Shown: piece after piece, positions 5,766 to 11,055 of the stretch
How positions within the stretch are numbered: position 1 is the first letter of the stretch
How the letters are laid out: every line of letters starts with the position of its first letter
DNA from: CAZOVB01 sp964583095
Lineage (GTDB): Bacteria > Planctomycetota > Phycisphaerae > SM23-33
Length of the DNA: 11,055 bases
Assembly: GCA_964583095.1 (NCBI GenBank)
Contig: CAZOVB010000098.1
Span: 1-11,055 of the forward strand
Direction of reading: 5' to 3'
The notes under the pieces: model-generated
The model's database searches: none
What the model saw: the letters and a program-made list of their open reading frames with translations, nothing else
Told to the model about the DNA's origin: nothing
Made by a program: the position numbers and the translations under genes

Positions 5766-6857
5766 TTGAAACCAGAAGTAAGAATCCCAAAAGCCGTGGA
5801 AGATTTTGCCGACCGCCTCGAACCGGTAGGCCGCATCCTGAACATGATGAACGATGGCTTTGCCGTCTGGAGCTGCTGCCCGATCCGGGGCGGTGACGGG
5901 TTGGTCCACGTCTTTGCCACCATCTGGGAGCACAAGGGCGACTACACCCTGCCCCCGCAGGTAGGAATGGCGCGCGGCAGTCGGATTGCCCGCTTCACGG
6001 CAGAACGTCCGGAAGGCCCCTACACTTTTCGCGAAGTCTGCCTGGCACCGGCCGGAGGGGACGCATGGGACGGCGGGTGTGTCTCCGAGGGCTTCGTTTA
6101 TCGCGTTGGCCAAGGCTACGCCATGTATTACTTCGGCGACAATGGCGGATCCAAGCCCCGTAAGCCCATCCAGGTGGGCTTGGCCATTGCGGACAGTCTC
6201 GAAGGGCCATGGGTGCGCGTGAGCAGGGACAAACCGATCGTTCCCGTAGGCGAGAACTACGAGGATATCGACAGTGATATCACTGCGAACCCGGCGATGG
6301 CCATGCCCCCCGGCGGGGGTTTCTGGCTCTATTACAAGGGCAATTCCAAGGCGGTGAAAGCGGCTGACAAAGCCCGGACGGATCTGTCCGGGCGGGCGGC
6401 CCAACACCGGGTCTTCCGCACCGTCTGCCTGGCCAGGGCGGAGAAGCTGGAAGGTCCTTACGTCAAACACGAAGGCAATCCCGTCATCCGCTACGACAGT
6501 TCGGACTTCGAAGATCCCTACGTCTGGCACGACGGCGAGCGATTCCACATGCTGGGGCACGATCTTTCCGTACTGGAATACGGAGCCGGTATCTACCTGC
6601 AAAGCTTCGACGGGATCCACTGGTCCGAGCCGGCCAAAGGCTATCCCAGCGCGAAAACGATGACGGGACATCCGGCCCGAATCGAGGAACCCGCGCTGCT
6701 GTTCGACGCCAACGGCGATCCGGAGTACCTCTTCTGCAACAAATCCTACGGAGATTATCACGTGGAAGAGCCCTACAACCCGATCTACACCGGCTTTGTC
6801 TTTAAGGTTCACCCCAAACTCGATACCCAGGTGCGCAATCTTCCGGAATTTCTTTAG
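5766..6857 (+). CDS. Five-bladed beta-propeller glycosidase-like protein (GH43/GH32 superfamily type)
   Basis: The product is 363 residues without a signal peptide. Blade-like repeats are visible: RFTAERPEGPYTF (76-88), GLAIADSLEGPWVRV (138-152) and CLARAEKLEGPYVKH (221-235), each a strand followed by an EGPY/EGPW turn. Acidic motifs typical of these propellers occur at MNDGFAVWSCCPI (28-40), FEDPYVWHDGERFHML (248-263) and RIEEPALLFD (305-314), and would supply the catalytic Asp/Glu residues. Which residues are catalytic, and which sugar is cleaved, cannot be told from sequence alone; a specific GH family number would be a guess. The frame closes upstream at 5742-5744 and the first usable start is TTG at 5766, with no clear ribosome binding site; GTG at 5796 is an alternative. 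It ends 12 bp before the GH42 gene, so the two form an operon and probably act on the same oligosaccharide. Confidence 0.8.
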   Translation: MKPEVRIPKAVEDFADRLEPVGRILNMMNDGFAVWSCCPIRGGDGLVHVFATIWEHKGDYTLPPQVGMARGSRIARFTAERPEGPYTFREVCLAPAGGDAWDGGCVSEGFVYRVGQGYAMYYFGDNGGSKPRKPIQVGLAIADSLEGPWVRVSRDKPIVPVGENYEDIDSDITANPAMAMPPGGGFWLYYKGNSKAVKAADKARTDLSGRAAQHRVFRTVCLARAEKLEGPYVKHEGNPVIRYDSSDFEDPYVWHDGERFHMLGHDLSVLEYGAGIYLQSFDGIHWSEPAKGYPSAKTMTGHPARIEEPALLFDANGDPEYLFCNKSYGDYHVEEPYNPIYTGFVFKVHPKLDTQVRNLPEFL

Positions 6858-6869
6858 GAACATCCAATC

Positions 6870-8975
6870 ATGAATCTAGGTGTCCAATACTATCGTGCTC
6901 CTTTCCCAGAGGAACAATACTGGGAGGATGACTTCAAGCGGATCAAAGACTCCGGCCTGAACACGGTTCAGTTGTGGATAGTCTGGGCCTGGGTGGAGCC
7001 GAAGCCGGGCCGGTTCAACTTCAGTGACTACGACCGCCTGGCCGAGCTTGCCGCGCAGAATGATCTGAAACTGGTGCTGAGCACGATCGGGGCGATCCAT
7101 CCCTACTGGATCTTCCGTGAGGTCGGGGGTGGCGAAATGGTCGACCATATGGGGCGAAAGGTCGTTTCGTCCAACCGGGTCGAGTGTCACTTCGGGCTGA
7201 CCCCGGGCGGATGCACCGATCATCCGGTGGTGTGGGAACGCATGGCGGGCTTTCTCGCGGCCTGTGCCACCCGCTACAAGGACGCGGAGCATGTGGTCGG
7301 CTGGGACGCCTGGAATGAGTTGCGATGGAATGTGCAGTCGGACGGATATGTCTGCTTCTGCGAACACACCCTCAAACGCTACCGCCAGTGGCTCAGCGAT
7401 CGATACGGGGGCCTCGACGGGCTCAATGCTGCCTGGAAGCGGCGCTACGGAGCCTGGGAGGAGGTGATGCCGGGCAAGCTGCCCATGCGTCCCTTCACCG
7501 AAATGATGTCCTTCAACCATTTCCTGACCTGGCGCAGCGACCAATTGGCGATCCAACGGGCACGCGTGATCAAGCAGATCGTGGGGGACACACCGGTCAC
7601 GGTCCACGGGGGCATGCCCTCTCCGCTGCACAAGGGCGGAAAGAACAGTTTCCAGCATGCTCTGGACCGGGGCAACGACTGGAACATGGCCGACGCCATC
7701 GACGGCGTGGGCTGCTCCAGTTTTCCCGCCTGGGAGCAAATCGATGATGTGGATTTCGCCACGCGTATCGAGTTCATTCGCTCGGCGGCGAGGGGCAAGG
7801 ACATGTGGCTCAGTGAGCTCCAGGGGGGGCGGGCCTGCACGAATATGCATGTCACCGCCGATTTTGGCCCGGCGCAGCAGCAGCACTGGGTATTCAACGG
7901 CATCGCCTGCGGGGCGAAAACGATCCTCTTCTGGTGCTGGCGGGATGAGGTCTTCGGCAAGGAGGCCTCCGGCTTCGGCCTGAGCGGCGACGACCCGCAT
8001 TCCCAAGAGCGTCTGGAGGCGATGACAATCACCGGCGGGTTCATTCGGAAACACGAGTCGCTGATCGCGGATTATGTGCCCGACAGTTCGCCCGTAGGCG
8101 TCCTGTTCAGCCCACAAAGTTATTACCTCGACTTCGCGCAGAGTGGTTGGGCTCCGCAAGCGGCAAACTCGCTTCGGGGGCTCTGCCGGGCACTGGTGCG
8201 CAAACAGATCAACTACGTGGTGGTCGAAGAAACGCACCTGGAGGAACTGGATCATCTCAAGATTCTCTTCCTGCCCCATGTGCTGGTGACCGATCCGCAA
8301 ACCGAGGAAAAACTGGCCCACTGGGTCCGCCGCGGCGGCACCCTGGTGACGGAGGCGGAGTGCGGGGCCTTTGATTCAACAGGTCTCTACCGCTACGCGT
8401 CGGACCGTTTCACGGCCCGGCTGGCGGGGATTGCGGAAGTCGGCCGACGCCACCCGGTGGACGACACCTTGAAGGTCAGCCTGGGGCAGACTCAGCTGCA
8501 ACTGCCCTCGGCTGGATTCCATTCGCCCTGGGGCAAAGGAGGCACGGCCATGGCCGAGGGGCCCGATGGAGACCTCATCACTGAAGTAACCGTCGGGGAG
8601 GGCAGACTCATCCTCGGTGGCGCCTTTCTCAGCCGCGGGTATTTCGAAGACAATACGGTGGATTTCGAACGCCTTGTTCAGGCCCTTGTGGAGAAGGCGG
8701 GTGTCCTGCCGCCGGTTGTTGTGCAGCAGCCGCTGCATGGCGATCAGGCCGGCGTGCACGTGCGCGGCGGGAGGTCTGGAGACAAACGGGTCCTCTTCGT
8801 GCTTCTGCCGAAAGGGCTGGAAAGTGCAGAGCTGTGTTTCCCAACCGACTACTTCAGCAGCGAGCACATCCAAGATCTACTCGGTGGGAGCCCGTGCCCC
8901 GTCCGGAAATCCGGATCCGACATCCTCTGCACAGTCCGTCCGAAGCACTGGGGCGTGGCGGTGCTGCAGGGCTGA
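6870..8975 (+). CDS. GH42 beta-galactosidase
   Basis: The 701-residue product is a typical-length GH42 enzyme that removes beta-linked galactose (or a related residue) from oligosaccharides. An N-terminal TIM barrel covers about 1-390: it opens with LGVQYYRAPFPEEQYWEDD, has WVEPKPGRFNFSDYDRL (41-57), the acid/base Glu150 in WDAWNEL, and the nucleophile Glu316 in WLSELQGG. A trimerisation-type flavodoxin-like domain follows (about 405-610; ILFLPHVLVTD, WVRRGGTLVTEAECG), then a small beta domain to the end. Cys106 and Cys162-x-Cys164 match positions of the GH42 zinc site, but the expected third member of the CxCxxC group is Thr167. No signal peptide is visible, so cytosolic. The ATG has TAGGAA about 9 nt upstream, overlapping the stop of the preceding gene, which indicates co-transcription. 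Confidence 0.95.
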   Translation: MNLGVQYYRAPFPEEQYWEDDFKRIKDSGLNTVQLWIVWAWVEPKPGRFNFSDYDRLAELAAQNDLKLVLSTIGAIHPYWIFREVGGGEMVDHMGRKVVSSNRVECHFGLTPGGCTDHPVVWERMAGFLAACATRYKDAEHVVGWDAWNELRWNVQSDGYVCFCEHTLKRYRQWLSDRYGGLDGLNAAWKRRYGAWEEVMPGKLPMRPFTEMMSFNHFLTWRSDQLAIQRARVIKQIVGDTPVTVHGGMPSPLHKGGKNSFQHALDRGNDWNMADAIDGVGCSSFPAWEQIDDVDFATRIEFIRSAARGKDMWLSELQGGRACTNMHVTADFGPAQQQHWVFNGIACGAKTILFWCWRDEVFGKEASGFGLSGDDPHSQERLEAMTITGGFIRKHESLIADYVPDSSPVGVLFSPQSYYLDFAQSGWAPQAANSLRGLCRALVRKQINYVVVEETHLEELDHLKILFLPHVLVTDPQTEEKLAHWVRRGGTLVTEAECGAFDSTGLYRYASDRFTARLAGIAEVGRRHPVDDTLKVSLGQTQLQLPSAGFHSPWGKGGTAMAEGPDGDLITEVTVGEGRLILGGAFLSRGYFEDNTVDFERLVQALVEKAGVLPPVVVQQPLHGDQAGVHVRGGRSGDKRVLFVLLPKGLESAELCFPTDYFSSEHIQDLLGGSPCPVRKSGSDILCTVRPKHWGVAVLQG

Positions 8976-8995
8976 ACGGACTCATCAGGCCGGGC

Positions 8996-9060
8996 CCCTG
9001 GACTGCGCTCGGGACAGGCCGTCGGGCTCGTAGGCCTTGCCTTCGCTGCGTCGTGACAAG
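8996..9060. repeat. Dispersed repeat module related to 5397-5461
   Basis: This module matches 5402-5461 at 46 of 60 positions (see that entry). It starts 21 bp after the GH42 stop codon and runs straight into the sulfatase remnant at 9098. It marks the edge of the disrupted zone behind the catabolic cluster. Confidence 0.55.
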
Positions 9061-9097
9061 TCGCCGCGCAGGATCGCCTCGATTATGTTTGGCCCGC

Positions 9098-9150
9098 GGC
9101 TGGAAAACTGGATGCACGAAACCGGAGACGTTTTCCCCAACAACGCCTTC
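9098..9150 (+). pseudogene. Remnant of an SGSH-like sulfatase 3' end
   Basis: These 53 bp match 4033-4085, the coding 3' end of the intact sulfatase, at 49 of 53 positions. They preserve its frame, reading RLENWMHETGDVFPNNAF against RLEDWMHETGDVFPINAF. Similarity stops abruptly on both sides: no sulfatase sequence precedes it and the tail after NAF differs. It is therefore a scar of a paralogous sulfatase or a fragment copied by recombination. It cannot encode a functional protein. Confidence 0.75.
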
Positions 9151-9209
9151 CTCCTCTCGTGCTGCGCGTGTGGTCTACTACCTCGCAAAACCTACATGAA
9201 ACACACCGC

Positions 9210-9893
9210 CTACCCCATCGACCGCCGGTACTCCTTCGGACTCATCCCCACCGCGCGACGCAGTTCCAGATTCAGATGCGACCGCGACGCAAAACCGCTC
9301 CGCACCGCAACGTCGACCATCGCCAGCTGCGTCTCGCGAAGCAGCATCTTGGCCCGCTCAACGCGACAGCGGCGGATCTCCTGGCCGACCGTCCGACCCA
9401 GCGAACGCTTGAAGTGCAGCTCCAGCGTCCGCCGGCTCACGAAGGCCTCCCTGGCTACCTGGGCCACGTTCGGACCGGCCTCGATATTCTCCCGGATCCA
9501 CCGTACCGCCCGGACCACGTCGGGATCCCTCACGGCCAGGGCGTCCGTGCTCTGGCGCCCAACCACACCCGTCGGCGCCACGCGAACCGGCTCAGCCGGC
9601 GCCGGCTCGCCCGCCATCAGCGATTCGAGCAACTCCGCCCCGCGCCGCCCGATCCGCCGCGATCCGTAATCCACCGTCGAGAGGTTCGGCGTCGTCAGCA
9701 GGCAGCGCTCGTCGTCGCCCGTGCCCAGAATGCTCACCTGCTCAGGAACGTCGATGTCCAGCTCGTAACAGGCCGTGGCCAGATCGCGCGCCTCGGTCAG
9801 GTCCGGCGCGTAAACGCCCACCGGCTTGGGAAGCTCCGCCAGGCCTGGCCCGACCATCGCTTCCCGGATCCGCAGTTCGAACCGGCTCCGCCG
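9210..9893 (-). pseudogene. XylR-type transcriptional regulator, N-terminally truncated (AraC output domain intact)
   Basis: The minus strand encodes the C-terminal 200 or so residues of a XylR-like regulator: a LacI/periplasmic-binding-type sugar domain fused to an AraC DNA-binding domain. Sugar-domain remnants begin at about 9833 with LPKPVGVYAPD and include ELDIDVPEQVSILGTGDDE, LSTVDYGSRRIG and LLESLMAGE. The AraC domain follows, with two helix-turn-helix units: NVAQVAREAFVSRRTLELHF and a second unit with DVAVRSGFASRSHLN, ending VGMSPKEYRR. The N-terminal half of the sugar domain (about 180 residues) is missing. The open frame continues upstream to 10403, but there it is antisense to a sulfatase remnant and unrelated to any regulator, so the break lies between about 9833 and 9893. 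An ATG at 9857 lacks a ribosome binding site. In the intact family such proteins sense a sugar and switch nearby catabolic genes; this one has probably lost sensing. Confidence 0.82.
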
Positions 9894-9896
9894 GCC

Positions 9897-10082
9897 CAGC
9901 TTTTCAATCTCGCCTGGGACCCCCAGGAGACCCACGACCTGGCCGGCGAGCATCCCGGACGGGCCGAGAAAATGGAGAAGATGATCGACCAATGGTTCGA
10001 GGACGTCGAGCGAGACCGACAGGCCATCGAAACTCCCCCCATCCTCCCGCCCGAACAGTTCCAGATCTCCGCCGAGCAGTAG
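9897..10082 (+). pseudogene. C-terminal fragment of a second S1-type sulfatase
   Basis: The plus strand reads QLFNLAWDPQETHDLAGEHP, then a helical stretch with EKMIDQWFEDVERD, ending ILPPEQFQISAEQ and a TAG stop. LFNL-DP-E-DLA-EHP is the standard C-terminal signature of S1 sulfatases (LYNLxxDPxExxNLA). About 61 residues remain. The catalytic part is missing, because upstream the DNA is the broken regulator on the opposite strand. This tail differs from both the intact sulfatase and the remnant at 9098, so it comes from another paralogue. The following 160 bp (10083-10242) show nothing recognisable. Confidence 0.78.
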
Positions 10083-10242
10083 AAGCAAACCCCATACAGA
10101 CCAAGAGGACTGAAGAAGACCGGTCCGACCTCCCGCGGAATGTGGCCTGCAACTGTACGGGAACAATCCCCGACACAAGCGACACTCGCGCGGATCCGGC
10201 AATGATCCGGAACAGAAAGGCCTGTGCCTGCACGGCCTTGTC

Positions 10243-10999
10243 TCAAATGCAAGGCGACTCCGTTTCGCCGCCATTGAGCAGTTGTCGTTGGGTCGACTCG
10301 AATTGCCGACGCACGGCTGCGAGATCGTGCGGCTCATCGACCTGCCGCTGGGCAAGCTGCATGATAAGCCGGGCCTGACAGAGCAGCGGATCCTTCCTTT
10401 CATTGGTTTTGCAGAATCGCGCGGTCAGCTCTATGGTTTCAAGCATGCGCAGGACGACGGCCACGTGGGGCATCACGTTCTGTCGGAGCTGATCAAAAGC
10501 GGTCTCTACGATGCAGTGAAACTCGGGAGGATTGGTAATCAGGCGAAGACGGCCCTGCTCATCGCGTCTCCCCGGCTCGGGCATCCCCATTCGGGCAAAA
10601 CGGGTCAGCGCCTGACCGATGCGATCTACGCAGATTCGTGCGGTAAACGGGTCGTTAATGCCCGGTGAAAGCGACCTGAGGGCCACCTCGACAATCTGCT
10701 CCATTCCGAACTCAAGATCCTGCACGTGTGTGCGTTTGGTTCCGACAATGAAGCATTCACGCAGCTTTCGAGCTGCTTTTTTCATGAACGGTTCTGCGTG
10801 GCCAGAAGTCTGCAATCACTTCCTTTTCCACAGTGAAATCCCCCGCCCTCTTGTGCAAGCGGATCGTTACGTCGTGGGTATGGGCCCATTGCATGAGGGA
10901 AGGCTCATCCACCGCCTGTATGTAGCCCGAACGGTCGGATTCTACGCGTATGACTTCATCGGGAGCGGTGGCCTCCTGCTCTTGAGCGACGGCGCAGCG
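10243..10999 (-). pseudogene. DUF2254 membrane protein, C-terminal domain, frameshifted and truncated
   Basis: The minus strand from 10999 encodes 80 codons, including EVIRVESDRSGYIQAVDE, then HDVTIRLHKRAGDF and VIADFWP, before a stop at 10757-10759. A second frame takes over near 10782 and runs to TGA at 10243-10245 with KLRECFIVGTKRTHVQDLEF and the DUF2254 hallmark RSLSPGINDPFTA, later AFDQLRQNV. Removing one A from the A6 run (T-run 10777-10782 on the plus strand) joins the frames as VHEKAARKLRECF. Upstream an in-frame TGA (11000-11002) cuts off the N-terminal part, which in this family carries the transmembrane helices; the remaining 50 bp give no clear match. DUF2254 proteins are integral membrane proteins of unknown function. 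The gene is probably dead, unless the extra base is a sequencing error and the N-terminus continues beyond the window. Confidence 0.78.
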
Positions 11000-11055
11000 T
11001 CACTCTTGTCCAAAACAATTCTTGAATCCACGGTAGATTACAAGCGCTCCCGAAT

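Noticed and set aside
6876..8321. 481-codon minus-strand frame opposite the GH42 gene
   Set aside because: It is antisense to the GH42 catalytic domain and has no independent motif.
8976..9097. Intrinsic terminator after the GH42 gene
   Set aside because: GGCCGGGCCC and nearby GC-rich sequence do not form a convincing stem followed by a T-run.
9159..10082. 307-codon plus-strand frame taken as one protein
   Set aside because: Its first 240 or so codons are antisense to the AraC-type regulator; only the end from about 9897 is sulfatase sequence.
9210..10403. 397-codon minus-strand frame taken as a full-length regulator
   Set aside because: Only the part below about 9893 resembles a XylR/AraC protein; the upstream 170 codons are antisense to a sulfatase fragment and non-coding DNA, so this is a chance fusion.

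Overview
The window is GC-rich (about 60% by eye) and looks like a free-living, polysaccharide-degrading planctomycete, perhaps Phycisphaerae-like. This rests on four things: an SGSH-type S1 sulfatase, a XylR-like regulator with an AraC output domain, a DUF4070-type radical SAM protein, and many dispersed GC-rich intergenic repeats, one of which reads EQDARAT on the minus strand. The taxonomic call is inference; there is no rRNA or marker gene.

Layout. (1) 1-419, minus: N-terminal part of an AAA_14/DUF4143-type ATPase, cut by the window edge. (2) 629-2002, minus: a complete B12-binding-domain radical SAM protein with GTG start and a good ribosome binding site. (3) 2003-2801: no gene; a mosaic of dispersed repeats ending in a 211-bp element. 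(4) 2802-8975, plus: four catabolic genes, namely an SGSH-like sulfatase, an SGNH esterase-like protein, a five-bladed beta-propeller glycosidase of the GH43/GH32 type, and a GH42 beta-galactosidase. A second, almost identical copy of the 211-bp element lies between the esterase and the propeller gene. (5) 8976-10242: decayed material, with a short sulfatase 3' remnant, a XylR-type regulator lacking its N-terminal half (minus), and the 3' end of a different sulfatase (plus) abutting the regulator's broken end. (6) 10243 to about 10999, minus: the C-terminal domain of a DUF2254 membrane protein, broken by a frameshift in a run of six A and by an upstream stop.

The four plus-strand enzymes suggest breakdown of a sulfated, probably O-acylated, galactose-containing oligosaccharide: desulfation, de-esterification, then two glycosidases. 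None has a visible signal peptide, so they probably act in the cytosol on imported oligosaccharides, but no transporter lies in the window. The GH43-like and GH42 genes are 12 bp apart and clearly co-transcribed. The sulfatase and esterase form a looser pair separated by a 160-bp repeat-bearing spacer.

I see no phage, CRISPR, transposase or defence system. The most notable features are the paired repeats, which bracket the sulfatase-esterase pair in direct orientation, and the gene-fragment scar after the GH42 gene.
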